Source of the DNA: an uncultured Collinsella sp.
GTDB taxonomy: Bacteria; Actinomycetota; Coriobacteriia; Coriobacteriales; Coriobacteriaceae
Assembly (NCBI GenBank): GCA_902493375.1
Contig: CABUPH010000020.1
Span: 1-35,488, forward strand
DNA length: 35,488 bases
Direction: 5' to 3'
The translations under genes were made by a program, and so were the position numbers. The notes under the pieces were generated by a model. That model had not been told where the DNA came from. It saw only the letters and a list, made by a program, of their open reading frames with translations, and did not search any database. Shown here piece after piece: positions 24,072 through 31,954 of this stretch. The first letter of the stretch is position 1, and each line of letters opens with the position of its first letter.

Positions 24072-25220
24072 TCATTCCCCCTTCCCGATAACGACGTCAT
24101 TTCCAACGACGGCCGTATCCTTGGTGGTATCGACAGAGCCGAGCTTCACGCCCTCTTCGACCGTGGAGTTCTCGCCCAAAATAGCGCGGCAGATGTGCGC
24201 GCCGCTCTTAACGTGCGCACCCGGCAGCAGCACGGAGTCCTCGACCACGGCGCGCTCCTCGATGATGACATCGGTCGAAAGGATCGAGTGGCGAGCGGTG
24301 CCGTAGATCTTGCAGCCGTTTGAGACCAGGCAGTCGTCCAGGCGGCCGTCCGGGCCAATGTAGTGCGGCGGACGCGTGGTGATGTTGGACATGATGGGGA
24401 AGTGCTTGTCGAACAGATCGAACTCGGGGTTGTTGCCCAGCAGGTCCATCGAGGTCTCGTGGAAGCTGGCGATGGTGCCGACATCCTTCCAAAAGCCGTG
24501 GAACTCGTAGCTGTACAGGCGCTTGCCCTCGCCGAGCAGCTTGGGGATGATGTCCTTGCCAAAGTCGTGGCTCGAGCGCTGGTCCAGAGCGTCCTCCTTG
24601 AGTGCCTCGATCAGCACGTCGGCCGAGAAGATGTAGATGCCCATGGACGCGAGGTTCGAATCGGGCTTATCGGGCTTCTCGGTGAACTTGGTGATACGGC
24701 CGTCCTCGGGGTCGGTGGTCAGGATGCCAAAGCGGCTGGCCTCCTCCCAAGGCACGGGCATAACGCTTACCGTGAGGTCGGCGTTGTTCTCAATGTGCGT
24801 CTTGAGCATCTTGCGGTAGTCCATGCGATACAGGTGATCGCCCGAAAGAATAAGGACGTACTTGGGGTCGTTGGCCTTGATGTAGTCCAGGTTCTGCGTA
24901 ATGGCGTCTGCCGTGCCCGCATACCAGGCGCCGCCGGTCTGCGTCTCATACGGCGGCAGGATCGACACGCCGCCGTCACGGCTGTCCAGATCCCACGCCT
25001 CGCCGGAGCCCACGTAGGCATGCAGCAGATAGGGGCGATACTGCGTCAGAACGCCCACCGTGTCGATGCCCGAGTTGGAGCAGTTGGAGAGCGAGAAGTC
25101 GATAATGCGGAACTTGCCACCAAAGCTAACCGCCGGCTTGGCGATCTTTTGGGTGAGTGCCCCCAATCGGCTGCCCTGTCCTCCTGCGAGGAGCATCGCG
25201 ATGCATTCTTTCTTACTCAT
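24072..25220 (-). CDS. glgC: Glucose-1-phosphate adenylyltransferase (catalytic subunit)
   Basis: 382-residue committed enzyme of glycogen synthesis, making ADP-glucose and PPi from ATP and glucose-1-phosphate. The catalytic loop LLAGGQGSRLGALTQ is intact near the N-terminus, with KPAVSFGGKFRIIDF following it. GDHLYRMDYRKML carries the metal Asp, FTEKPDKP the glucose-1-phosphate contact, and the C-terminal third is a left-handed beta-helix with hexapeptide repeats. The ATG at 25220 has AAGGAG 7 nt upstream. It lies 107 nt after glgP, and glgD starts 4 nt past its stop, so the two subunits should be made together. Confidence 0.95.
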   Translation of the reverse strand: MSKKECIAMLLAGGQGSRLGALTQKIAKPAVSFGGKFRIIDFSLSNCSNSGIDTVGVLTQYRPYLLHAYVGSGEAWDLDSRDGGVSILPPYETQTGGAWYAGTADAITQNLDYIKANDPKYVLILSGDHLYRMDYRKMLKTHIENNADLTVSVMPVPWEEASRFGILTTDPEDGRITKFTEKPDKPDSNLASMGIYIFSADVLIEALKEDALDQRSSHDFGKDIIPKLLGEGKRLYSYEFHGFWKDVGTIASFHETSMDLLGNNPEFDLFDKHFPIMSNITTRPPHYIGPDGRLDDCLVSNGCKIYGTARHSILSTDVIIEERAVVEDSVLLPGAHVKSGAHICRAILGENSTVEEGVKLGSVDTTKDTAVVGNDVVIGKGE

Positions 25221-25260
25221 CGATTTCTCCTTCTGTCATCGATGTTCCTAAACCCATTAG

Positions 25261-25291
25261 CGACGGGCGCGGCGCAACGTCACGCCCGTCG
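25261..25291 (-). other. Intercistronic hairpin glgP-glgC
   Basis: A perfect 9-bp stem CGACGGGCG/CGCCCGTCG (25261-25269 with 25283-25291) in the 107-nt gap. It is not followed by a T-run, and may be a processing or stabilising stem. Confidence 0.45.
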
Positions 25292-25327
25292 AGTAATGCC
25301 GTGCTGGCATAGGGGAGCTCGCGCGCT

Positions 25328-27754
25328 TTACGCGTGCCAGATCTCGTCGCGGTACTCGCGAATGGTGCGGTCGCTCGAGAACCAGCCCGAGGAGGCGGTG
25401 TTGAGCAGGGCCTTGCGGTTCCAGGTCTCCTGGTCGCCATAGCTGCCGGTGAGCTTCTCCCACGCATCCACGTAGCTGCGGAAATCGGCCATGACCAGGT
25501 CGGGGTCATTGTTGTTCATGAGCTCGTTGTAGATGCTCTCGAAGTTGCCCGAAAGACCCGCAAAGGTGTTGTCCTTGAGCTCGTCCATCACGCGGCCCAG
25601 GCGCTCGCGGTCGCCGTTGAGGGTATCCCATGCAAAGTAGCTGTTGGATGCCCAGAGCTGCTCGACCTCGGGAGCGGTCAGGCCAAAGATGGCCTCGTTC
25701 TCGCGGCCGGCCAGGTCGGCGATCTCGATGTTGGCGCCGTCGAGGGTACCCAGCGTAATGGCGCCGTTCATCATGAGCTTCATGTTGGACGTGCCCGAGG
25801 CCTCCTTGCCGGCCGTGGAGATCTGCTCCGAGATCTCGGCGGCAGGGTAGATGAGCTGGGCGTTGCTCACGCGGAAGTTGGGGATAAAGCAGACCTTCAT
25901 GACCTCGTTGACGCGCGGGTCGTTGTTGATGACCTCAGCCACCGAGTTGATCAGGCGGATGGTCTCCTTGGCAAAGGTGTAGCTCGAGGCAGCCTTGCCG
26001 CTAAAGATGAAGGTCGTCGGCGTCACGTGGAAGTTGGGATCGGCGATGCGACGGTTGTAGATGTCCATCACCTTCATGATGTTCATGAGCTGGCGCTTGT
26101 AGGCGTGGAAGCGCTTTACCTGAACATCGAAGACGGTATTGGGGTCGATGACCAGACCGGTCTCGGCCTTAACGTAGGCAGCCAGACGCTCCTTGTTGGC
26201 GCGCTTGGAGGCGCCTACGGCCTTCAGGAACTCGGTGTCGTCCTTAAACTCCTTGAGCTTCTCCAGCTCAAAGGCGTCCTTCAGCCAGCCATCGCCAATG
26301 GCCTCGGTCACGAGCTTGGCGTAGGTGGGGTTGGCCTCGGCAAAGAAGCGGCGGTGCGAGATGCCGTTGGTCTTGTTGTTGAACTTCTCGGGCGTAAGGG
26401 CATAGAAGTCCTTGAGCACGATGTTCTTGATGATGTCGGAGTGGATCTTGGCCACACCGTTGACGCTGTGGCTGCAGATCACGGACAGGTTGGCCATGCG
26501 AATCTCGCCGTCCCACAGAATGGCGGTCTGGCGCAGACGCTCCTGCCAGCCCTCCTGCGTAGTGTCGAACGACTCGTGCCAACGACGGCTGATCTCGTCG
26601 ATGATCTGGTACACGCGGGGGAGGAGCTTGGAGAACGTGCCGATGGGCCACTTCTCCAGAGCCTCGGGAAGGATAGTATGGTTGGTGTAGCTCACGACCT
26701 GCGTCACGATATTCCAGGCGTCGTCCCACTCGAGCTTCTTTTCGTCGATGAGGATGCGCATGAGCTCGGGGCCGCACATGGCGGGGTGCGTGTCGTTGGT
26801 GTGGATGGCCACAAACTGCGGCAGCAGCTCCCAGTTCTCGCCGTGCTCCTTCTCAAAGGTGTCGAGCAGGCTGTAGATGCCGGCCGAGACAAACAGGTAC
26901 TCCTGCTTCAGGCGCAGCAGTCGACCGTGCTCGCCGGCGTCGTTGGGGTAGAGGATGGCGCTGATGGCCTCGGCCTCGGCGCGCTCGGCGTCGGCCAGGG
27001 CGTAGTCGCCGCGGTTGAAGGCCTCAAGGTCAAAGTGCTCCTCGACCGGCTCGGCGGCCCAGACGCGCAGCTTGTTGACGGTCTCGCCGGCATAGCCCAC
27101 AACGGGGATGTCGTAGGGGACGGCCAGGATGTCCTGCGTGTCCACCGTGCGGTAGAACGTGCGGCCGTTCTCCTCATAGCCCTCAACGTGGCCACCAAAC
27201 TTAATGGTCACGGCCTTGTCCTGACGACGGACCTCCCAGGGATAGCCGTGGGTGAGCCACTCGTCGGTGGCCTCTACCTGGCTGCCGTTGACGATCTCCT
27301 GCTTAAAGAGGCCGTAGCGGTAGCGCATACCGTTGCCGTAGCCGGCAATGCCCTCGGCTGCCATGGAATCCAGGAAGCATGCGGCCAGACGGCCCAGGCC
27401 ACCGTTGCCCAGCGCCGGATCGGGCTCCTGGTTCTCGATGACGGACAGGTCAAAGCCCATGTCGTCGAGCGCCTCGGCGACCATGTCGCGCACGCCAAAG
27501 TTGAGCAGGTAGTTGTCGAGCAGGCGGCCGATCAAAAACTCGATCGAGAAGTAGTACACACGCTTCTTGCCCTCGGCGGTAACACGGGCGTCACTCTTGG
27601 TGGCAACGGTGCGGGCTTTCTCGGCCACGAGCTTGGCCAGGGCGTTAAAGCGGTCCAGGTCGCTGGCGGCCTCGACGCTCTTGCCGCTGATGCTCATGAC
27701 GGCATCGCGATAGAGCTCGGTAAACTCCTGCTTGTTGTCGAAGATCTTATTCAT
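25328..27754 (-). CDS. glgP: Glycogen/maltodextrin phosphorylase
   Basis: 808-residue GT35 PLP enzyme that splits terminal alpha-1,4 glucose units with phosphate to give glucose-1-phosphate. Conserved blocks include YYFSIEFLIGRLL and ALGNGGLGRLAACFLDS in the N-terminal third, HTNDTHPAM, KFNNKTNGISHRRF, VQVKRFHAYKRQLMN, and the PLP-binding EASGTSNMKLMMNGA followed by TLDGANIEI (Lys at about residue 655). Length is normal and there is no tail, in contrast to GlgA and GlgB. Start ATG at 27754 has AAAGGAA at 4-5 nt. It is second in the operon, between the branching enzyme and GlgC, placing breakdown and synthesis under common transcription. Confidence 0.95.
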   Translation of the reverse strand: MNKIFDNKQEFTELYRDAVMSISGKSVEAASDLDRFNALAKLVAEKARTVATKSDARVTAEGKKRVYYFSIEFLIGRLLDNYLLNFGVRDMVAEALDDMGFDLSVIENQEPDPALGNGGLGRLAACFLDSMAAEGIAGYGNGMRYRYGLFKQEIVNGSQVEATDEWLTHGYPWEVRRQDKAVTIKFGGHVEGYEENGRTFYRTVDTQDILAVPYDIPVVGYAGETVNKLRVWAAEPVEEHFDLEAFNRGDYALADAERAEAEAISAILYPNDAGEHGRLLRLKQEYLFVSAGIYSLLDTFEKEHGENWELLPQFVAIHTNDTHPAMCGPELMRILIDEKKLEWDDAWNIVTQVVSYTNHTILPEALEKWPIGTFSKLLPRVYQIIDEISRRWHESFDTTQEGWQERLRQTAILWDGEIRMANLSVICSHSVNGVAKIHSDIIKNIVLKDFYALTPEKFNNKTNGISHRRFFAEANPTYAKLVTEAIGDGWLKDAFELEKLKEFKDDTEFLKAVGASKRANKERLAAYVKAETGLVIDPNTVFDVQVKRFHAYKRQLMNIMKVMDIYNRRIADPNFHVTPTTFIFSGKAASSYTFAKETIRLINSVAEVINNDPRVNEVMKVCFIPNFRVSNAQLIYPAAEISEQISTAGKEASGTSNMKLMMNGAITLGTLDGANIEIADLAGRENEAIFGLTAPEVEQLWASNSYFAWDTLNGDRERLGRVMDELKDNTFAGLSGNFESIYNELMNNNDPDLVMADFRSYVDAWEKLTGSYGDQETWNRKALLNTASSGWFSSDRTIREYRDEIWHA

Positions 27755-27808
27755 ACGTTCCTTTCCCCCGGGGATGTTTCTCCCGGAACGGCTATGACTT
27801 GTATCCTA

Positions 27809-27823
27809 CGCCCCCGCGGGGCG
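27809..27823 (-). other. Small GC hairpin glgB-glgP
   Basis: CGCCCC/GGGGCG with a 3-nt loop, in the 94-nt gap between glgB and glgP. No T-run follows, so it is not a typical terminator. Confidence 0.3.
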
Positions 27824-27848
27824 GGTAATTACAGTGGTAACACCTTTG

Positions 27849-30095
27849 TTACGCTTTCTTGGCAGGATCCTTAACGGCAGCTGCCTTGGCCTTGGAAGCA
27901 GCCTTCTTGGCCGTGGTGGACTTGGCCGAAGCCTTGGCGGCGGGCTTGGCAGCCTTCGCCTTAGCCGGAGCCTTCTTAGCAGCTGCGGCCTTGGGCTTCA
28001 CCGAGGACATGCGCTTGCGCGTCGCCTTCTTGGGCTCCTCGACCACGGGCGGCTTATAGCTGCTGGGACCGCGGCGCTTAAGCACCACGCCTGCAAGGCC
28101 GGGCACCTTAATCTCGATGGAGTCCATCTGCCCGTTCCAGGGATAGGGCTCGCTCGAGCAGGTATAGGGCTCCTCGCCAGCATAGCCGCTGCCACCAAAC
28201 TCGGGACGGTCGGAATCGAAGATGACCTCCCAGTCACCCTCGCGCGGCACGCCCACGCGGAAGCTTTCGTAGCTCGCAGGGTCAAAGTTGATCAGGATCA
28301 CCAGGTCGTCGTCGACGTCCTCGCCCTGGCGCACAAAGCTCACGATGGACTGCTTGGAGTTGTCCGCGTCGATCCAGGTAAAGCCGTCGTCGGTGTAGCC
28401 GCGCTCGTACAGGGCGGGCTCGGCGGTGTACAGGTGGTTGAGCGCCTTGATAAACGCCTGATGATGACGGTGGGTCTCGTACTCCTCGGTCAGGAACCAC
28501 TGGATGGACTCGTAGTAGCGCCACTCAATAAACTGGCCGATCTCGTTGCCCATAAAGTTGAGCTTGGCACCGGGATGCGTCATCTGGTAGAAGGCCAGCG
28601 TGCGCAGGCCGGCAAACTGGCGCCACCAGTCGCCCGGCATTCGGCCGATGAGCGAACACTTGCCGTGTACGACCTCGTCGTGGCTGAGCGGGCAGATGAA
28701 GTTCTCGGTAAAGGCGTACATAATGGAGAACGTGAGCAGGCCGTGGTTGCCGGGACGCCACGGAAAATCGGTCTGCATGTAGTGCAGGGTGTCGTTCATC
28801 CAGCCCATGTCCCACTTGTAGTGGAAGCCCAGGCCGCCGTCCTGCGGCGGATAGGTCACGAGCGGCCACGCGGTGGACTCCTCGGCCATCATCATCACGT
28901 CGGGGTAGTGTGCCTCAACGGCGCAGTTGACCTGACGGATAAATGCGCTAGCGTCCAGGTCCTCCTCGGTACCGTACTTGTTGAACTTCTTTTGGCCGGG
29001 ATCGTCAATCCCAAAGTTGAGGTACAGCATGCTAGACACGCCGTCCATGCGAATGCCGTCTACATGGAAGTTCTCGAGCCAATACAGCACGTTGGAGACC
29101 AAGAAGGACCGGACCTCGCCACGGGCGAAGTCGAACTTGTGCGTGCCCCAGTTGGGGTGAATCTCGTGCTCAAACAGCATGTGGCCGTTAAAGGTGGCAA
29201 GGCCGTGGGAGTCGGCGCAAAAACCACCGGGCACCCAGTCCATGATCACGCCGATGCCCGCCTCGTGGCATGCATCGATAAAGTGCATGAGCTGCTGCGG
29301 GTTGCCGTAGCGCGACGTGGCGGCGTAGTAGCCGGTCGTCTGGTAGCCCCAGGAGCCATCGAAGGGATGCTCCATAAGCGGCATGACCTCGATGTGCGTG
29401 TAGCCCATGTCGCGCACGTAGTCCACGAGCTCCACCGACAGGTCGTCATAGGTGTAGAACTCGCCGCGCTGCGCGGGGAAGGGATCCATGGGGCCGGGGT
29501 AATTGCCGTACTCGTCGGGTTCGCCCTGCGGTGCGTCGCCGTGGCGCTTCCACGATCCAATATGCACCTCGTAGATGTTAAGGGGCTGCGACATGTGGTT
29601 ATGGCCGGCGCGGCGCTTGAGCCATGCGGCGTCGTTCCACTGGTACCCATCGAGGGTCCACAGTACGCTCGCGGTACCCGGAGGGCACTCGGCCTTAAAG
29701 GCATACGGATCGGCCTTGTAGAGCTTTTCGCCCTCGTTGGTCTCGATAAGGTATTTATAGAGCTGACCCTGCTCGGCGCCAGGAATAAAGCCTTCCCAAA
29801 TAGCGCTCGTATGCACGGGCACCAGTGGGTTGGCTTGCTCATCCCAGTCATTAAATTCACCAATGACATGGACGCTCTTTACGTCGGGAGCCCAAACGCA
29901 AAAACGCCAGCCGCGCGTACGGTTCTGCGTGTCGGGATGCGCGCCCATCTTTTCCCAGCTGCGCTCCCACATTCCAATGCCAAACAGGTAGACATCGTCC
30001 TTGGAGAGCTCCGGTGCGTGCGGAGCCGGTTTGCGGGTTGCGGGCTTTTTAGCCGTTGGCTTTAGCTTTGTATCGCTCACGTTTGATCCCATCAT
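27849..30095 (-). CDS. glgB: 1,4-alpha-glucan branching enzyme with basic C-terminal tail
   Basis: 748-residue GH13 branching enzyme that makes alpha-1,6 branches. A basic Lys/Pro leader (about residues 8-22, with PATRKPAP) precedes a CBM48-like domain (WRFCVWAPDVKSVHVIGEFNDW). The GH13 barrel follows, with GIRMDGVSSML (nucleophile Asp), MMAEESTAWP (acid/base Glu) and PLSHDEVVHGK (Asp). After the C-terminal beta domain ends (GVVLKRRGP) comes a tail of about 71 residues (nt 27849-28064), rich in Lys and Ala, with KKATRKRMSS and PAAKASAKSTT units like those of GlgA. The start is uncertain: ATG at 30095 has no SD, while a GTG at 30080 has GGGA 6 nt upstream; a TTG farther upstream is unlikely. 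First gene of the glycogen operon. Confidence 0.93.
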   Translation of the reverse strand: MMGSNVSDTKLKPTAKKPATRKPAPHAPELSKDDVYLFGIGMWERSWEKMGAHPDTQNRTRGWRFCVWAPDVKSVHVIGEFNDWDEQANPLVPVHTSAIWEGFIPGAEQGQLYKYLIETNEGEKLYKADPYAFKAECPPGTASVLWTLDGYQWNDAAWLKRRAGHNHMSQPLNIYEVHIGSWKRHGDAPQGEPDEYGNYPGPMDPFPAQRGEFYTYDDLSVELVDYVRDMGYTHIEVMPLMEHPFDGSWGYQTTGYYAATSRYGNPQQLMHFIDACHEAGIGVIMDWVPGGFCADSHGLATFNGHMLFEHEIHPNWGTHKFDFARGEVRSFLVSNVLYWLENFHVDGIRMDGVSSMLYLNFGIDDPGQKKFNKYGTEEDLDASAFIRQVNCAVEAHYPDVMMMAEESTAWPLVTYPPQDGGLGFHYKWDMGWMNDTLHYMQTDFPWRPGNHGLLTFSIMYAFTENFICPLSHDEVVHGKCSLIGRMPGDWWRQFAGLRTLAFYQMTHPGAKLNFMGNEIGQFIEWRYYESIQWFLTEEYETHRHHQAFIKALNHLYTAEPALYERGYTDDGFTWIDADNSKQSIVSFVRQGEDVDDDLVILINFDPASYESFRVGVPREGDWEVIFDSDRPEFGGSGYAGEEPYTCSSEPYPWNGQMDSIEIKVPGLAGVVLKRRGPSSYKPPVVEEPKKATRKRMSSVKPKAAAAKKAPAKAKAAKPAAKASAKSTTAKKAASKAKAAAVKDPAKKA

Positions 30096-30147
30096 GACGC
30101 GGCAGCGTGTTGCCTTGGTGACTAGATGCGAAAGGTCCAAGGCTGCA

Positions 30148-30206
30148 CGAATCGAAGGGACGGCGAAGTTTCTGTGATTCGTTCCACCTCGCGTGCTCGG
30201 TGGAAC
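30148..30206 (-). promoter_or_regulatory. Structured 5' leader of glgB
   Basis: Two adjacent stems lie between the probable promoter and glgB: CGAATC/GATTCG (30148-30153 with 30176-30181) and GTTCCACC/GGTGGAAC (30181-30188 with 30199-30206). They share base 30181, so they compete at one pair. The leader would be about 190 nt if the -10 at 30293-30298 is used. No known riboswitch class is recognised. Confidence 0.4.
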
Positions 30207-30292
30207 TTTCGGCAGAAACTACGATAACACCTGTGCGTTAGTTTTATGGACGAAAGCGGATTTGCGGGGGCGTTTAATCGGTAAGCGACATG

Positions 30293-30322
30293 TTTATACC
30301 ACTGGCAGAATTGCCGTGGTAA
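30293..30322 (-). promoter_or_regulatory. Probable promoter of the glycogen operon
   Basis: Minus strand: TTACCA (30322-30317), an 18-nt spacer, then TATAAA (30298-30293). The -35 lies inside the right part of the TGGTAAAAC dyad at 30317-30342, so a protein bound there would overlap RNA polymerase. Confidence 0.5.
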
Positions 30323-30342
30323 AACTCTTGACAGTTTTACCA
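30317..30342. promoter_or_regulatory. Dyad operator with an embedded consensus -35 (TTGACA)
   Basis: TGGTAAAAC (30317-30325) and GTTTTACCA (30334-30342) are perfect 9-bp inverted repeats around 8 nt, TCTTGACA. The spacer holds a consensus TTGACA (30328-30333) facing the HAD gene; its -10 is poor (TTCAAA at 17 nt). The left arm also overlaps the presumed glgB -35. A regulator on this site could control both directions. Inference from layout and from recurrence of the 9-mer. Confidence 0.55.
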
Positions 30343-30373
30343 ATTAGGGTTTCAAAATTGTTAGGCTTACGTT

Positions 30374-30405
30374 TGGTAAAACGTTTTTAGCAGGTTGTTT
30401 ACCAT
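30374..30405. promoter_or_regulatory. Second candidate operator in the glgB/HAD region
   Basis: TGGTAAAACGTTTTTAG at 30374-30390 has a palindromic AAAACGTTTT core, followed by GTTTACCAT at 30397-30405. The same two motifs occur upstream of the GH13-GH77 gene (20223-20265). This copy lies 20-50 bp before the HAD start codon, so binding would probably repress that gene. The rest of the 30096-30426 gap is the glgB leader. Confidence 0.5.
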
Positions 30406-30426
30406 TTGACATCGAAAGGTTCGTTT

Positions 30427-31116
30427 ATGTCCCATACCGCCGCTCCCAAGGTTGCTTTTATTTTCGATTGCGACGGCACACTGGTTAATAGCACCCCCGT
30501 TTGGGCCTATGCCCAGCCCGAGTTATTGCACCGTCACGGGATTGACGTGACCGTGGATGACTTTGCCCAATTTGAGCACCTGTCGCTGGAGGACGAGTGC
30601 CAGGCCTACCACGACACGTGGGGCATTGGCACGAATGGCGAAGAGTTGTATCGCGAACTGAGCGATATCCTGATCGATGGGTACTCCAAGGTGCCGCCGC
30701 GCGACGGGCTCCTGGCATTTTTGAAGCAGGCGCAGGAGGCCGGTATTGCCATGTGCGTTGCCACGTCCACGCCGGCCGAGCTGGTGCAGTCCGCGCTCGC
30801 TGGTGCCGGTCTCGATGCTTACATGGAATTTGTTACCACGACGGGTGAGGCAGGACGCTCCAAACAGTTCCCCGATGTGTACGAGCTGGCGCTGCGCCGC
30901 CTGGAGGAGCGTCATGGGCACAAGTTTGAGTGCGCATGGGTGTTTGAGGACGCCGTCTTTGGCCTTAAGAGCTCTGGGACCGCCGGTTTTAAGCGCGTGG
31001 GTATTTATGACCCGCACGGCCGCATGAAGCGCGACGACGTGCGCGTCAACTGCGATATCTTTATCGACAGCTATGAGGAGCTTGACCTGGCCCGCGTGCT
31101 TTCGTTCGAGGGATAG
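30427..31116 (+). CDS. HAD-superfamily phosphatase/phosphoglucomutase-like protein
   Basis: 229-residue HAD hydrolase of the beta-phosphoglucomutase/phosphatase subgroup (subfamily I). Motif I is FIFDCDGTLVNSTP (nucleophile and acid/base Asp), motif II is the Thr/Ser in CVATSTPAEL, the Lys is probably in EAGRSKQFPDVYELAL, and motif IV is FEDAVFGLKSSGTAGF. A helical cap lies between motifs I and II. The ATG at 30427 follows GAAAGG at 7 nt. It is divergent from glgB, shares its candidate operators, and lies 9 nt before the thiamine pyrophosphokinase gene. The substrate may be a sugar phosphate, but this is not readable from sequence. Confidence 0.85.
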   Translation: MSHTAAPKVAFIFDCDGTLVNSTPVWAYAQPELLHRHGIDVTVDDFAQFEHLSLEDECQAYHDTWGIGTNGEELYRELSDILIDGYSKVPPRDGLLAFLKQAQEAGIAMCVATSTPAELVQSALAGAGLDAYMEFVTTTGEAGRSKQFPDVYELALRRLEERHGHKFECAWVFEDAVFGLKSSGTAGFKRVGIYDPHGRMKRDDVRVNCDIFIDSYEELDLARVLSFEG

Positions 31117-31125
31117 GCGAGGGCT

Positions 31126-31767
31126 GTGGCTTGCAAGGTATTAGTGGTCTGCGGCTCGCCCGTGGTGGCAAGCGCGGATCTGTTGCGTAGGCTAGCGGGG
31201 GAGTGCGACTACGTTGTCGCCGTGGACCGCGGACTCGACGCATTGCTGGGCGCGGGACTGGGATGCGATGTATATGTGGGGGATGCTGACACGGTAAGTG
31301 ACGCGGGCCGCGCGCTGGTCGATGCCGTCACCAACTTTGAAGTTGAGCGCCACGACCCGTACAAGGACTACACCGATCTGGCGTTGGCGCTCGATTCCGT
31401 CCGCCGTCGCTGGCCGGGTGCCGAAGTGGTTGCGACCTGCGCAACGGGCGGCCGTCCGGACATGGCGCTTTCCGTACTGGGCCTGCTCGCGGGCTACGAG
31501 GATGCCCCTGTCTGGATTGTCGAGGACAAGGTTGTCGCCCGCATCCTTCACACAGGCGAGTCGTGGGCCATCGAAGGCGCTGAAGGCAAGACGTTCTCCA
31601 TCATCGCCATAGCCCCCAACACCGAGGTAAGCGAACACGGGCTAGAGTGGGAGCTAGACCACAGCCCCTTGGGCCTGTTGGCCGACACGGGCATCAGCAA
31701 CGTCGTCAGGTCAACAGCCACAATCCAAGTCCACACCGGCACCGCCATCGCTTACCTATATCAATAG
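31126..31767 (+). CDS. Thiamine pyrophosphokinase
   Basis: 213-residue enzyme converting thiamine and ATP to thiamine diphosphate. The catalytic domain shows VVAVDRGLDALLGAG and VYVGDADTVSDAG, and the KDYTDLALAL motif carries the metal/ATP Asp residues. The C-terminal half (TGGRPDMALSVLGLL and a short beta domain) matches the thiamine-binding part. The start is GTG at 31126, preceded by GAGG, 9 nt after the HAD stop; the two genes are likely co-transcribed. The usual gene name in Bacillus is thiN. A dedicated terminator was not seen before the tRNA promoter. Confidence 0.88.
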   Translation: MACKVLVVCGSPVVASADLLRRLAGECDYVVAVDRGLDALLGAGLGCDVYVGDADTVSDAGRALVDAVTNFEVERHDPYKDYTDLALALDSVRRRWPGAEVVATCATGGRPDMALSVLGLLAGYEDAPVWIVEDKVVARILHTGESWAIEGAEGKTFSIIAIAPNTEVSEHGLEWELDHSPLGLLADTGISNVVRSTATIQVHTGTAIAYLYQ

Positions 31768-31795
31768 GCATTTAGAATCTGACCCAAAAAAATCC

Positions 31796-31824
31796 TTGCA
31801 CGCCGCGCCAACTTCCCCTATAGT
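31796..31824 (+). promoter_or_regulatory. Promoter of tRNA-Ala
   Basis: TTGCAC (31796-31801), a 17-nt spacer and TATAGT (31819-31824) place transcription start about 7 nt before the mature 5' end at 31838. Good spacing and position. Confidence 0.7.
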
Positions 31825-31837
31825 ATCTCCTCGTCAC

Positions 31838-31913
31838 GGGGGCGTAGCTCAGCTGGGAGAGCGCTTGACTGGCAGTCAAGAGGTCAGGGGTTCGATCCCC
31901 CTCGTCTCCACCA
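31838..31913 (+). tRNA. tRNA-Ala (anticodon GGC)
   Basis: A 76-nt cloverleaf with encoded CCA. Acceptor GGGGGCG pairs with CGTCTCC, including the G3-U70 wobble that identifies alanine tRNA. The D stem is GCTC/GAGC. The anticodon stem CTTGA/TCAAG holds the loop CTGGCAG with anticodon GGC at 31871-31873. The T stem AGGGG/CCCCT encloses TTCGATC. It reads GCC and GCT codons. Confidence 0.97.
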
Positions 31914-31923
31914 TCGTGAATGC

Positions 31924-31954
31924 AAAGGCCTTCGGAATTCCGAAGGCCTTTTTT
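31924..31954 (+). terminator. Rho-independent terminator of tRNA-Ala
   Basis: A perfect 12-bp stem AAAGGCCTTCGG/CCGAAGGCCTTT (31924-31935 with 31940-31951), a 4-nt loop AATT, then a T-run. It starts 11 nt after the tRNA. Confidence 0.92.

Noticed and set aside
25334..27874. 846-codon open frame on the plus strand opposite glgP
   Set aside because: It is the antisense of a clear phosphorylase gene, is rich in Val/Gly/His/Leu as expected for a mirrored high-GC gene, and has no recognisable domain.
27834..30065. 743-codon plus-strand frame opposite glgB
   Set aside because: Antisense shadow of the branching enzyme; no domain and no ribosome site.
30096..30140. TTG-started extension of GlgB
   Set aside because: No SD, and it adds residues unlike any GlgB N-terminus; ATG 30095 or GTG 30080 is more credible.
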